DNA from: Phyllobacterium zundukense
GTDB taxonomy: Bacteria; Pseudomonadota; Alphaproteobacteria; Rhizobiales; Rhizobiaceae
Reading direction: 5' to 3'
Assembly: GCF_025452195.1 (NCBI RefSeq)
Contig: NZ_CP104973.1
Location: forward strand, 1,855,001-1,902,500
DNA length: 47,500 nt
Both the position numbers and the translations under genes were made by a program. This document shows positions 28,763 to 37,818 of the stretch, piece after piece. The notes beneath the pieces are model-generated. The model was not told where the DNA came from. It did not search any database and saw only the letters and a list, made by a program, of their open reading frames with translations. How positions within the stretch are numbered: position 1 is the stretch's first letter; every line of letters begins with the position of its first letter.

Positions 28763-29815
28763 TCAATCTGACTCTCCGCGGATGACGATCTTCTGGTAAA
28801 GCGGTTCCCACTTCTTTGAGTTGTCGAGTTTCTCTACCGGATTGGCAATCTTGAGCGCAATACCTTTCAGAGGTGATTCAACTTTCGTCGAGGTAGGGAC
28901 GTAGTTCAATTGCTTCAGGATCGGCTGAGCTTCCGTCAGCATATATTCTTCGAAGAGTGCTGCAGCGTTGGGGTGAGGGGCAGTCTTGACGACTCCAATT
29001 CCGTTTGCACGTGCGATCGCGGGTTCAAGCGCAAACCAGTCGATGGGAGCACCCTCTTTCTTTGCCTGTTCAGGCATATAATTATAGAGGGTAAGTCCTA
29101 TCGGCACTTCGCCCGCTGCGACAAGTGTGTTCAACAGCGAGTGACCCTTGCGAATTGACAAGCCATTTCCGGCGACAAGATCGCGAAAATATTTCAGACC
29201 CTTTTCTTCGCCCATGTTCTGAACGACCGTCGTGAACCAGTCGATGTCTTCCACTTCAAAGCCGAGCTTGCCCTTCCACTTCGGGTCGAGAAGATCTTCA
29301 TAGGTTTTTGGAAGTTCTTCCTTCTTGACGAGGTTGGTGTTGTAGCCCTGCACGAACACCGACAAAAGCGTGCTCACCCACTCCTTGTGCTCAGGTACGG
29401 TCCCCGGCAGCAGATCGGCAAAATAGGGAGATTCCACTGGCTGGAACACACCCTCACGGTGTAATGCTTCCATTTCGGGCGCGCTGATGTGGACTGAATC
29501 AACTGTATTGCGGCCGGCCTTCTGTTCCTGGATGACCCGTTGCAACACCGTGTCGCCGCTCGCACGCCAGGGAACGACCTTGATTCCATATTTCTCCTCG
29601 AAGGGGCTAATCAGTGGCTGCAGGTCGTTCTGCGCAATCGAGGTATAAAGCGTCAGCGTGCCTTCTGCTTTTGCGGCTTCGACGAGTTTGTCCTCGCGGC
29701 CGGCGTCCTTGGAAACGAGCAGCGCATTATCGGCTGCAAGGACTGGCTCAACAAATGCCGAAAGCGCGAAGGCTGCAGCACCCGCGAGCATTAATAGGCG
29801 GCGTTGTAAATTCAT
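28763..29815 (-). CDS. ABC importer substrate-binding protein, Fbp/Afu type
   Basis: 350 residues, with a signal peptide MNLQRRLLMLAGAAAFALSA and cleavage around LAADN. The ATG follows GGAGGAGG. The mature protein has the family pattern EGTLTLYTSIAQNDLQPLI, DSVHISAPEMEAL and KTYEDLLDPKWKGKLGFEVED. The ligand could be ferric ion, a small organic or an aromatic acid; the Tyr pair typical of iron-binding members is not obvious. It is divergent from the Pht5-like gene at 30107 and, with the double permease (31155) and ATPase (32925), forms a complete importer. The reading of an organic-acid ligand rests on context only. Confidence 0.88.
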   Translation of the reverse strand: MNLQRRLLMLAGAAAFALSAFVEPVLAADNALLVSKDAGREDKLVEAAKAEGTLTLYTSIAQNDLQPLISPFEEKYGIKVVPWRASGDTVLQRVIQEQKAGRNTVDSVHISAPEMEALHREGVFQPVESPYFADLLPGTVPEHKEWVSTLLSVFVQGYNTNLVKKEELPKTYEDLLDPKWKGKLGFEVEDIDWFTTVVQNMGEEKGLKYFRDLVAGNGLSIRKGHSLLNTLVAAGEVPIGLTLYNYMPEQAKKEGAPIDWFALEPAIARANGIGVVKTAPHPNAAALFEEYMLTEAQPILKQLNYVPTSTKVESPLKGIALKIANPVEKLDNSKKWEPLYQKIVIRGESD

Positions 29816-29873
29816 AATTTTCCTCCTCCAAATTTCCCCGCAAGCTGACCAACCGGCTCCTCCACTGGATAGT

Positions 29874-29978
29874 CGGCAGCTTGAATTTTATGACTGAATT
29901 TTTCAGGGCGGTCTCGCTCAAGGCGAATATTTACCTGCCAGTCTTCCTAACTGTACACGCGACCGACGGCAGCTTGAA
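29874..29978. promoter_or_regulatory. Divergent promoter region with 12-bp direct repeats
   Basis: CGGCAGCTTGAA occurs at 29874-29885 and again at 29967-29978, 93 bp apart. Between them lies the palindrome CTGAA-TTT-TTCAG (29894-29906). This 291-bp gap separates the Fbp-type binding-protein gene (minus) from the Pht5-like gene (plus), and the repeats may be regulator sites for both. Confidence 0.4.
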
Positions 29979-30106
29979 CATCAAAAAGCTGCGAGCTCTC
30001 CCATGAAAATACTCTTGGATAGAGAGAGTGTGTTGATCTACGCCAGCTAAAAAGCGGACCGGTTGGGATGCCGGCATGAACAACAGGAAACACGGTAGGA
30101 ACTGGC

Positions 30107-31099
30107 ATGAGCAATCTGCGTTTGACGATGGGCTGTTGGGATTACGATCGTACACGCAGCGTGATGGACGGGTCGATCCGTCCCGATGGAATCGATCTGA
30201 CTTGCCTTAGCCTTCCCGTCGAAGAGACCTTCTTTCGCATGCTCCGTTACAAGGAGTTCGATGTCGCCGAGATGTCACTTTCTTCCTACGTGGTTTCGCT
30301 GTTCAAGGAAGAGCGGCCGTTTATTGCCATCCCATTCTTTCCGTCGCGATTTTTCCGGCACTCATCGATCTACGTCAACGCCAATTCTGGTATTCGCGAA
30401 CCGAAGGATCTCATCGGCAAACGTGTAGGCTGCCCGGAATATCAGATGACGGCGCCAGCCTGGATCCGCGGCATACTCTCTGACGAATTCGGCGTGCCGG
30501 TGGATAGCGTCACCTATCGGACGGGCGGCGAAGAATCGCCCAATCGCAGTGAAAAGCTGAAACTCTCGCTGCCGGATAATATCAAGGTCGAACCGATCGG
30601 CCCGGAGCAGACTCTTGCAGCCATGCTTCGAGACGGTGAGATCGATGCACTTTATACGGCTCGGAAGCCCTCAACCTTTGAGGGGAAAAACGGAACCGTG
30701 AAGCGTCTCTTCGACAATTATGTCAGTGTCGAACGCGAGTACTTTTCCCGTACCGGAATTTTCCCGATCATGCACACCTTTGTGATCCGACGTGAGGTAT
30801 ATGAGAAGAACCGCTGGGTTGCCCAATCCATCTTCAAAGCGCTCAATGCATCTCAACAAAAGACCTATCGCGATCTTCAGGAAACGGCGGCGCTAAAGAC
30901 AATGTTACCTTGGGCCGTTGCTCACTACGAAGAGACCGAGAGCGAGATGGGTGCAGATTTCTGGCCCAATGGCTTCGAAAAGAACAAGAAGACCTTGGAC
31001 GTCTTCCTCAGATATTCATACGAACAGGGCCTTTCGCGGCGTCAATTAAAGGCAGAGGAATTGTTCGCACCTGAAACGCTTGAGGCTTTCGTGATTTGA
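30107..31099 (+). CDS. 4,5-dihydroxyphthalate decarboxylase (Pht5) family protein, copy 1
   Basis: 330 residues with AGGA before the ATG and no signal peptide, so cytoplasmic. Recognised as Pht5-like by the N-terminal CWDYDRTRSVMDGSIRPDGID, the EFDVAEMSLSSYV block, FRHSSIYVN, GIREPKDLIGKRVG and FPIMHTFVIRREVYEKN. Pht5 removes a carboxyl group from 4,5-dihydroxyphthalate to give protocatechuate in phthalate breakdown. The fold is shared with NMT1/THI5 and periplasmic binding proteins, so a binding role cannot be ruled out. It stands at the head of the importer genes on the plus strand (55 bp before the permease) and has a paralogue at 36785. The true substrate is not known. Confidence 0.85.
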   Translation: MSNLRLTMGCWDYDRTRSVMDGSIRPDGIDLTCLSLPVEETFFRMLRYKEFDVAEMSLSSYVVSLFKEERPFIAIPFFPSRFFRHSSIYVNANSGIREPKDLIGKRVGCPEYQMTAPAWIRGILSDEFGVPVDSVTYRTGGEESPNRSEKLKLSLPDNIKVEPIGPEQTLAAMLRDGEIDALYTARKPSTFEGKNGTVKRLFDNYVSVEREYFSRTGIFPIMHTFVIRREVYEKNRWVAQSIFKALNASQQKTYRDLQETAALKTMLPWAVAHYEETESEMGADFWPNGFEKNKKTLDVFLRYSYEQGLSRRQLKAEELFAPETLEAFVI

Positions 31100-31154
31100 T
31101 CTAGATCGTAAAAAGACGAGTCGTGCCAAGCGACCGCATAAAAGGGAGGAACCA

Positions 31155-32906
31155 ATGGCAGTAACGACACCGGACGGTAGCACCGTTCATACCTCGCTTG
31201 GCCAAGGCTGGGGCCGTTCATTCGATATGAAATGGGTGATCATCGGATTATGTATTGTTGTCATTGCGTGGCTCGCGCTCATTCCACTTGGTTTCTTGAT
31301 CTGGCAGAGCTTCGCATCGACGTCGACTGCGCAGGTTCCTGCCGTTTTTACGCTTGAGAATTATGCCACGGCATTCGGCTCCACCGATTCACTCGGACTT
31401 ATGTTCAACTCTTTGAAGTTCGCATTCGGGACGGCTGCATTCGCGCTCGTACTGGGGACATTTTTTGCTTGGGTCAATGAGCGGACCAACACGCCCTTCA
31501 AATCCTTGTTCTTCGCAATGTCCATCGTTCCATTGATCATCCCCGGCATTCTGTTCACCGTTTCCTGGATTATGCTCGCAAGCCCGCAGATCGGCATTTT
31601 CAATCAGATATTCAGGGATTGGTTTGGCCTGACGACACTGCCGTTCAACATCTATTCGCTGACGGGCATGATATGGGTTGATGGCCTGCATTATGCGCCG
31701 ATCGCCTTTCTTCTGGTCACGGCGGCTTTCCGATCGATGGATCCGTCGCTTGAAGAATCTGCCTTGATGAGCGGTGCTTCCGTCGTACAAGTGGCTTTCA
31801 AGATTACGCTCAAACTCGCATGGCCGGCAATTCTTGCGGCGTTTCTCATTCTATTCGTCAGGGGCATCGAGTCGTTCGAAGTGCCCGCACTGCTTGGTTT
31901 GCCTGTCGGGTTGCGCGTTTATACTTCCGCGATCTATGATGCAGTTCATAGCTATCCAAGCGACATCGGTCTTGCTTCTGCCTATGCAATGGCGCTGCTG
32001 CTGATCACGTCGCTGGGCATCTATTATCAATCGCGACTGCCCAGCCAGGGTTCCAGGTTTTCGACCGTCACCGGCAAGGGGTTTCGGCCACGCGTGTCGG
32101 ATATTGGCCGCTGGCGTTACGCTACAGCCGGCATTTTCATTCTTTACTGCATCTTTGTCGTTGCTCTGCCATTTCTGGTGCTTCTGTGGGCCTCGCTGCA
32201 AAAATATTACGCGGCGCCATCATGGGCGGCGTTGCATAATCTTTCCTTTGCCGCCTATGGCAAGGTACTGGCATATCCGGGCTTCTACGGTGTCGTCTGG
32301 AACAGCGCGAAGCTCGCTCTCGGCGGTGCTACGGTCGTGATGCTTTTGACCTCGGTCATTTGCTGGATCACCATCAAGACAAAGATCCCCGGCCGCTGGG
32401 TGCTCGACATGCTGGCGTCATTGCCGCTGGTGTTTCCCGGCATCGTCCTCGGCCTTTCGCTGATGATCTTTTATCTCAACTTCGACATCGGCATCTATGG
32501 CACGCTCTGGATCATGCTGATGGCCTACGTGATCAAGTTCCTGCCTTACGGAATGCGCTATAACAGCACTTCGATGATCCAGATTCATAAGGAACTGGAG
32601 GAGTCTGCGGCCATGAGCGGCGCTTCCTGGTTCACGATCTTCCGGCGGATCGTTCTTCCGCTGTTGAAGCCCGGCCTAATGGCGGGCTGGATCTATATTA
32701 TTGTCGTGTCGGTACGCGAGTTATCCAGCTCGATCCTGCTCTACAGCCCAGGCAATGAAGTCATCTCGATCATGATCTGGGAGTTCTGGCAGAACGGCCA
32801 GTACATCGAGCTTTCAGCCTTCGGCGTCATGATGATTACTGCGCTCTTTTGCTTCCTGATGGTCGTGCAGACGCTGTCGAAGCGCTTCGGCGTCAAGGAC
32901 GCTTGA
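31155..32906 (+). CDS. ABC importer permease, double-length Fbp/Afu type
   Basis: 583 residues with GGGAGGAA before the ATG. Two BPD_transp_1 permease halves are joined in one chain. Each half has about six membrane helices and its own EAA loop: EESALMSGASVVQVAFKITL in the first half and EESAAMSGASWFTIFRRIVL in the second. About twelve helices in total are expected, with a short linker around residues 290-315 (SQGSRFSTVTGKGFRPRV). This is the FbpB/AfuB arrangement, where one gene makes both halves of the channel. It works with the binding protein at 28763 and the ATPase 18 bp downstream. Confidence 0.92.
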   Translation: MAVTTPDGSTVHTSLGQGWGRSFDMKWVIIGLCIVVIAWLALIPLGFLIWQSFASTSTAQVPAVFTLENYATAFGSTDSLGLMFNSLKFAFGTAAFALVLGTFFAWVNERTNTPFKSLFFAMSIVPLIIPGILFTVSWIMLASPQIGIFNQIFRDWFGLTTLPFNIYSLTGMIWVDGLHYAPIAFLLVTAAFRSMDPSLEESALMSGASVVQVAFKITLKLAWPAILAAFLILFVRGIESFEVPALLGLPVGLRVYTSAIYDAVHSYPSDIGLASAYAMALLLITSLGIYYQSRLPSQGSRFSTVTGKGFRPRVSDIGRWRYATAGIFILYCIFVVALPFLVLLWASLQKYYAAPSWAALHNLSFAAYGKVLAYPGFYGVVWNSAKLALGGATVVMLLTSVICWITIKTKIPGRWVLDMLASLPLVFPGIVLGLSLMIFYLNFDIGIYGTLWIMLMAYVIKFLPYGMRYNSTSMIQIHKELEESAAMSGASWFTIFRRIVLPLLKPGLMAGWIYIIVVSVRELSSSILLYSPGNEVISIMIWEFWQNGQYIELSAFGVMMITALFCFLMVVQTLSKRFGVKDA

Positions 32907-32924
32907 TATAATTGGGAGGAAACC

Positions 32925-34022
32925 ATGTTATCAGTCGAAAATCTCAGTACGACCTATCAGGCGCCGGGCGCCAAGCCGGTTCTCGCTGCCAGCAATATAA
33001 ATTTCTCTGTTCCAACTGGGCGGCTCTTTACTCTGCTTGGACCGAGCGGTTGCGGCAAGACCACGACCTTGCGGTCAATCGCGGGGCTGGAGCGTCCTTC
33101 AAAGGGCGTCATCAAAGCCCACGATACGGTGGTCTATTCTTCGGCCGGCAATATCTTCGTAGCGCCAAACCATCGGCAGTTCGGAATGGTCTTCCAATCC
33201 TATGCCATCTGGCCGCATATGACGGTTTTCCAAAACGCAGCCTTTCCGTTGCAGGTGCAGAAAAAGCGCCTGTCCGGCAAGGATATCCGCGACAAGGTCA
33301 TGAAAGTCTTGGCCGCTGTATCCCTCGACCATGTTGAGCAGCGGGAGGCGACCCGATTGTCAGGTGGCCAGCAGCAGCGACTTGCACTGGCACGCGCGCT
33401 GGTCATGGAACCAAGATTGCTGCTGCTCGATGAGCCACTGTCAAATCTGGACGCCAAGCTACGCGACAAGATGCGGTTCGAGTTGAAAAAGATGCAGCGC
33501 GAGCTTGGCCTAACCACGATCTACGTAACCCATGATCAGAGCGAAGCACTGGCGCTTTCCCACGAAATCGCTGTCATGAACGAAGGCAAGATCGTCCAGG
33601 TCGGATCGCCGCGCGATATCTACGAGCGCCCGGCAAATACCTTTGTCGCCGATTTCATTGGCACCACGAATTTTGTCGAGGGTACTGTACGCGGCGGTGC
33701 GGACGACCGGCTGGTCGTAGACACTCGAATTGGCCAGCTCAACGTCAATGCGCAACCCGGTATTTCGATCGGCGCCAATGTATCGTTGTCGATACGGCCG
33801 GAGGATGTGCATCTGTCCGACACTGCCCCTGCACCATCGTCGAACTCGCTGTTTGTCGGTACTGTGAGAGCCAAGGTATTTCTTGGCGAATGCCAGGATT
33901 TCAAGATCGATGTGAATGAAACACAACTTCTGGCGCGCGCCCACCCTTCAGTTCGTACGCTGGTCGGGGAACAGATCCATATCGCGATCGATCCCGAGAA
34001 GTGCACGCTTCTGGCAGCTTGA
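32925..34022 (+). CDS. ABC importer ATPase, Fbp/Pot type with TOBE domain
   Basis: 365 residues with GGGAGGAA before the ATG. Walker A GPSGCGKTT is at 39-47, the signature LSGGQQQR at about 145-152 and Walker B LLLLDEP at about 165-171. A switch His follows in YVTHDQSEALAL. Residues from about 240 form a C-terminal TOBE-type regulatory part, ending ALDPEKC-like (HIAIDPEKCTLLAA). It powers the permease encoded upstream. A bidirectional terminator stem (34033-34063) follows the gene before the convergent IclR gene. Confidence 0.93.
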   Translation: MLSVENLSTTYQAPGAKPVLAASNINFSVPTGRLFTLLGPSGCGKTTTLRSIAGLERPSKGVIKAHDTVVYSSAGNIFVAPNHRQFGMVFQSYAIWPHMTVFQNAAFPLQVQKKRLSGKDIRDKVMKVLAAVSLDHVEQREATRLSGGQQQRLALARALVMEPRLLLLDEPLSNLDAKLRDKMRFELKKMQRELGLTTIYVTHDQSEALALSHEIAVMNEGKIVQVGSPRDIYERPANTFVADFIGTTNFVEGTVRGGADDRLVVDTRIGQLNVNAQPGISIGANVSLSIRPEDVHLSDTAPAPSSNSLFVGTVRAKVFLGECQDFKIDVNETQLLARAHPSVRTLVGEQIHIAIDPEKCTLLAA

Positions 34023-34032
34023 AGATGGTGCA

Positions 34033-34063
34033 AAGGCAGTCGTCGCGACAGGGCGACTGCCTT
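34033..34063. terminator. Bidirectional stem-loop between ATPase and IclR genes
   Basis: AAGGCAGTCG (34033-34042) pairs with CGACTGCCTT (34054-34063) in a perfect 10-bp stem with an 11-base loop. CTAATTTT follows on the plus strand. It lies exactly between two convergent genes, ending at the stop codon of the IclR gene. Confidence 0.75.
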
Positions 34064-34813
34064 CTAATTTTGCGCCACAGCGTTTGAAATTATACGGGCG
34101 CACAGCACGACTTGTTCGGCTATCCGCTGTACCTTGTCCGGGGTCATCTGGGACTCACGCACCGTGAGACTGAGACTGCCGAGAACGTCATGCTCGCCAT
34201 CGAAGACGGGGGCCGCAATGCCCGCTACTCCGGGTGTTACTTCCCCCGTCGTGACAACCCAACCCTGCTGGCGATGCACTTTCAAATTTGCTTTGACTTC
34301 AGCAAGCGACTTTCCGAAACCCGCCGCATCAAATTCCTCAGGAATTCGATTGTATAGCCTGCCCAGCTGATATGCCGGAATATAGGCCAGGATCGCGACC
34401 GAGGCAGCGCCAAGGAGCAGCGGGCGGACGCGTCCACGATCGTAATTACTCTGCAAAGTTTCAGTGCCGCGTTCCTGATGGATACACAGGACATGTTCGC
34501 GGTACTTCCGGCATAGCAGGGCAATGCCTGAAAACCGGCCGGCAAGCTCTTCCATGACCGGACGTGCTGCACGGATCAGCGGATCGCCCGACCTGATCTT
34601 GTAGTCGAGTTCAATGATGCGCGAGCCGAGTACATAGCCAAGGCCGGGCAGGGACGACAGGAGTCCGGCGTCGGTCAGCGCTTTCAGATAACGATAGAGC
34701 GTGGAGCGCGTATAGCCGACGCGAGCGTGTATTTCATCGAAAGTCAGCGCCACATAATTCTCGTCGCTGTCGAAGAGATCGAGAATTCCCAGCATACGCT
34801 CGTGACTCTGCAA
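34064..34813 (-). CDS. IclR-family transcriptional regulator, second copy
   Basis: 249 residues from a TTG at 34813, with AAGGAG six bases upstream. The N-terminal HTH has LDLFDSDENYVALTFDEIHA and VGYTRSTLYRYLKALTDAGLL; the C-terminal ligand domain includes SGIALLCRKYREHVLCIHQE and VAGIAAPVFDGEHDVLGSLS. It differs clearly from the IclR protein at 25219. It lies 96 bp upstream of the stop of the flavoprotein hydroxylase gene on the same strand orientation (genes run minus). It may control that gene, or the importer operon converging from the left. Confidence 0.9.
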   Translation of the reverse strand: MQSHERMLGILDLFDSDENYVALTFDEIHARVGYTRSTLYRYLKALTDAGLLSSLPGLGYVLGSRIIELDYKIRSGDPLIRAARPVMEELAGRFSGIALLCRKYREHVLCIHQERGTETLQSNYDRGRVRPLLLGAASVAILAYIPAYQLGRLYNRIPEEFDAAGFGKSLAEVKANLKVHRQQGWVVTTGEVTPGVAGIAAPVFDGEHDVLGSLSLTVRESQMTPDKVQRIAEQVVLCARIISNAVAQN

Positions 34814-34909
34814 AGATGTCTCCTTGATGCAGCGGAATCAGCCTTGTGGCTCACCAACAGCCGAGATTTAGACTGCGGCTAAAGGGAACACAACACCATC
34901 AAATTGATG

Positions 34910-36523
34910 TCAATGTCCCGTCGCCAAGGCCGCCAAGCCTGCAATATCTTCCGGTAGGCAATTGCCACGCCATACGATGTGCATGTCTGGCCTTACCAGA
35001 ATGAGATCGTATCCATAGATATCACGGGCTTTGCCGGCCGTTATATCGAGGATTTCAAACGGTGCGCCGAGCGATTTGAACTCGTGCTGCAGGGCGCTTG
35101 TTTCTAACGAGGATCCGCCGAGCCGCAGCAATGTATAGCCTCCGCCGATGCGATCCTGAACTGCGTCACCTTCAGCAATCCAGATATGCGGCAAACGTGC
35201 TCCGGGCCACGTGGTGGGGTTGTACTCGCGGAAGAGATGCTCAGGCCCACCGGGCTCATCGCATATGATGGGCGAACCGACATAGCGGTATCCGAGCTCA
35301 GCCCCGATCATTTCATTGGTCTTGCGCTGTTCGACATCGGCGACGCGGGTCAGGTTATCCCGTGTGTGCTGGCCTTCCGGTGTATCGTCAGCAATGTCCG
35401 GGCGATATTGCGAGCGCCATTTACGGCGTCCTTGCGATGCGTAGCGCGACGCGCCGACGTTTCGGTCACCGATTTGTCGGCGTTCGATTTCGTAAGAACG
35501 CAGCAGGTTGGGACCGCCCCAGCCTTGAAGGGTCGCTGCGAGTTTCCAACCAAGATCGACAGCATCGCCGACACCGGTATTCATGCCAAGGCCGCCTGTA
35601 GGAATGACGAGATGAGCCGAGTCGCCAGCGAGGAATATTCTTCCCGCACCATAGCGATCCGCAAGCAGGAGGTTTTGTTTCCACTGACCGACATAAAGCA
35701 TTTCGTAGTTGACCGGCGCGCCAACCGCCTTTTCGAACTGCTGCGCCATGTCTTCGTCGCGTTCGACAACGGCATGCAACGTCCAATGCTTGGTGGAATC
35801 CTGCATGATGAGGAAGGTCGCTTGACCATCGGCGACGTGATAGTGCCGGCCTTTACCTGGACCGCCGGCGATTGGAATGCGATCATACAGGTCTTCGCTG
35901 TAATAGAGCGCCTGCCGCAAGTGCAGGAGATTGCCTTCTCCGCGCAGCTTGATTCCGAGCTGCTTGCGCACCGGGCTGGCTCCACCGTCACAGCCGACGA
36001 GGTATTTCGCGCGGATCTGTTCGATGTTGCCGCTCAAATCGACAGTTTTTGCCGTCACACCCTCGTCGTCCTGCTCGCAGGATACGAATTCGCATCCATA
36101 GCGCACAGTCACTGACGGGAGAGTTTCGGCTACGGATTTCAGCAGAGGTTCGAGCGTATATTGTGAGATGAGCTGATAGGCTTCGAGCGGTAGGCTGGCA
36201 TCCGGACTTTTCTCTATCTGCTCAAGTGACTCCGCGACAGATGGATAAGGCAGCTGCAACAGCGGGGGTTTGTTCATCGCGAGAACGACATACACATCCA
36301 TGGGTACATCAGCGTCCAGACCTGCTGCTCGTATCTTTCGCGAGAGGCCCATCCTGCGGAAAATTTCCATGGTCCGCGCGTTGCATCGTTCCATTTTCGG
36401 CAGAAACTGAGGTGCTTCCTTTTGCTCGATAAGCGTGCATTTGACGCCGCGCTGGCCGAGATCGATGGCCAAGGTAAGACCGACCGGGCCGGCACCAACG
36501 ATAAGGACATCTGTATCTGTCAT
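34910..36523 (-). CDS. FAD-dependent aromatic hydroxylase (MhpA/PheA-type monooxygenase)
   Basis: 537 residues. The N-terminal Rossmann dinucleotide site is GAGPVGLTLA (Gly10, Gly12, Gly15). The DG motif YLVGCDGGASPVRK lies at about 188-201. The GD motif, GRIFLAGDSAHLVIPTGG, is followed by GMNTGVGDAVDLGWKLAA at about 300-325. This set defines class A flavoprotein hydroxylases acting on phenolic or aromatic acids with NAD(P)H. The ~160-residue C-terminal extension with a thioredoxin-like end is as in MhpA and PheA. In this cluster it probably adds a hydroxyl group before ring opening, or, as with the pyridine-acid oxygenases, it might open the ring itself. Divergent from the second Pht5-like gene. 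Confidence 0.88.
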   Translation of the reverse strand: MTDTDVLIVGAGPVGLTLAIDLGQRGVKCTLIEQKEAPQFLPKMERCNARTMEIFRRMGLSRKIRAAGLDADVPMDVYVVLAMNKPPLLQLPYPSVAESLEQIEKSPDASLPLEAYQLISQYTLEPLLKSVAETLPSVTVRYGCEFVSCEQDDEGVTAKTVDLSGNIEQIRAKYLVGCDGGASPVRKQLGIKLRGEGNLLHLRQALYYSEDLYDRIPIAGGPGKGRHYHVADGQATFLIMQDSTKHWTLHAVVERDEDMAQQFEKAVGAPVNYEMLYVGQWKQNLLLADRYGAGRIFLAGDSAHLVIPTGGLGMNTGVGDAVDLGWKLAATLQGWGGPNLLRSYEIERRQIGDRNVGASRYASQGRRKWRSQYRPDIADDTPEGQHTRDNLTRVADVEQRKTNEMIGAELGYRYVGSPIICDEPGGPEHLFREYNPTTWPGARLPHIWIAEGDAVQDRIGGGYTLLRLGGSSLETSALQHEFKSLGAPFEILDITAGKARDIYGYDLILVRPDMHIVWRGNCLPEDIAGLAALATGH

Positions 36524-36784
36524 GTCAGGTAACTCATGTTATCGCCGGAACGTGCGTACGCGCCCGACGTGAATTGAACGGTAAGCCGCGGACGACATCG
36601 TGGCTGCTCCACCATTCTTTTTATCGTCAGGCGGATTTTCTCGTCAATCGTTAATTTACAAAAATCTCGTAATGTGGGACAAAATGTTAAATTGTGAGGC
36701 GCGCAACCCGCCCGTCGCTGAACCGATTCATAGATGACACCTGCTTGGAGCGGGTGGTACAAACGTAGTTGCGGAGGATAAAGA

Positions 36785-37774
36785 GTGACAAAAAAGGTTG
36801 AGTTGACCCTGGCATGTGGTGACTATGAGATCGTCAGGGCTTTGCGGGAAGGTCAGGTCAAGCCGGACGGCATAGAACTGACGATACTAACCGAGATGGA
36901 TTCGACGACGCGCCACTGGCGCTTTCTTCGCAATGGCGAATTCGATGTCGCAGAGGTTTCGCTTTCATCTTACGTCACGGCCCGCGGCCGCGATCTGCCG
37001 TTCAATGCAATCCCGGTCTTCCTCCACCGCCGTTTCAGGCACGGCTTTATCTTCGTCAACAGCAAGAGCGGCATTCGCGAACCGAAGGACTTGATTGGCC
37101 GACGTGTGGGGGTCAAGAATTATCTGGTCACAGCAACGTTGTGGCTGCGCGGCATTCTTGAAAGCGAATATGGTGTGCCGCACCAATCGATCGAATGGTT
37201 TGCTGAACTCGACGAGGATGTGGATTTCACACCGCCCGCAGGCTTGAAGTTGAGCCGCCTGCCAGATGACAAATCAGTCGAAACCATGCTTCTCGACGGT
37301 GAGATCGATGCGTTGCTTCATCCGGATCTGATAGACGCCATCGTCGAGAAGGATCCGCGGGTAGGGCGCCTCTTTCCTGACTACAAGCAGGATGAGGTCG
37401 AGTATTACAAAAGGACCGGTATTTTCCCGATCATGCATGTCATGGGAATACGACCGGAAATTGTCGAGCGCCACCCTTGGGTGCCTATCAACCTGTTTCA
37501 GGCCTTTAACGAGGCCAAGCGCCTTGCCATGCAGAGAATGGAAAATCCGCGTGTTGTACCGCTGGCATGGTATCGCGAGGCTTGGGAAGAACAGATTGAC
37601 ATACTTGGTGATGACCCTTGGGCCTATGGCCTAGGCGAGCGCAACCGGCACAATCTCGAAACCGCTATTGGCTATGCTCATCAGCAAGGTTTGATCGAGC
37701 GTGAGATCCCCTTGGAGGAACTGTTCCTGGATGTTGGGCAAGGCCGAAAGCGTGGGGAGAAGAATCGGGTCTAA
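36785..37774 (+). CDS. 4,5-dihydroxyphthalate decarboxylase (Pht5) family protein, copy 2
   Basis: 329 residues from a GTG at 36785 with GGAGG seven bases upstream. No signal peptide. It shares the Pht5 layout with the protein at 30107: GDYEIVRALREGQVKPDGIE, EFDVAEVSLSSYVTARG, FRHGFIFVN, GIREPKDLIGRRVG and FPIMHVMGIRPEIVERHPW. Differences are spread along the chain, so it is an older paralogue rather than a recent duplicate. It is divergent from the flavoprotein hydroxylase gene, with 261 bp between them that should hold both promoters. The substrate may be the product of that hydroxylase. Confidence 0.85.
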   Translation: MTKKVELTLACGDYEIVRALREGQVKPDGIELTILTEMDSTTRHWRFLRNGEFDVAEVSLSSYVTARGRDLPFNAIPVFLHRRFRHGFIFVNSKSGIREPKDLIGRRVGVKNYLVTATLWLRGILESEYGVPHQSIEWFAELDEDVDFTPPAGLKLSRLPDDKSVETMLLDGEIDALLHPDLIDAIVEKDPRVGRLFPDYKQDEVEYYKRTGIFPIMHVMGIRPEIVERHPWVPINLFQAFNEAKRLAMQRMENPRVVPLAWYREAWEEQIDILGDDPWAYGLGERNRHNLETAIGYAHQQGLIEREIPLEELFLDVGQGRKRGEKNRV

Positions 37775-37818
37775 CGGCTCCACGGCCTAGGGTCCAGAAT
37801 ATTCTCATAGTATGCGAT

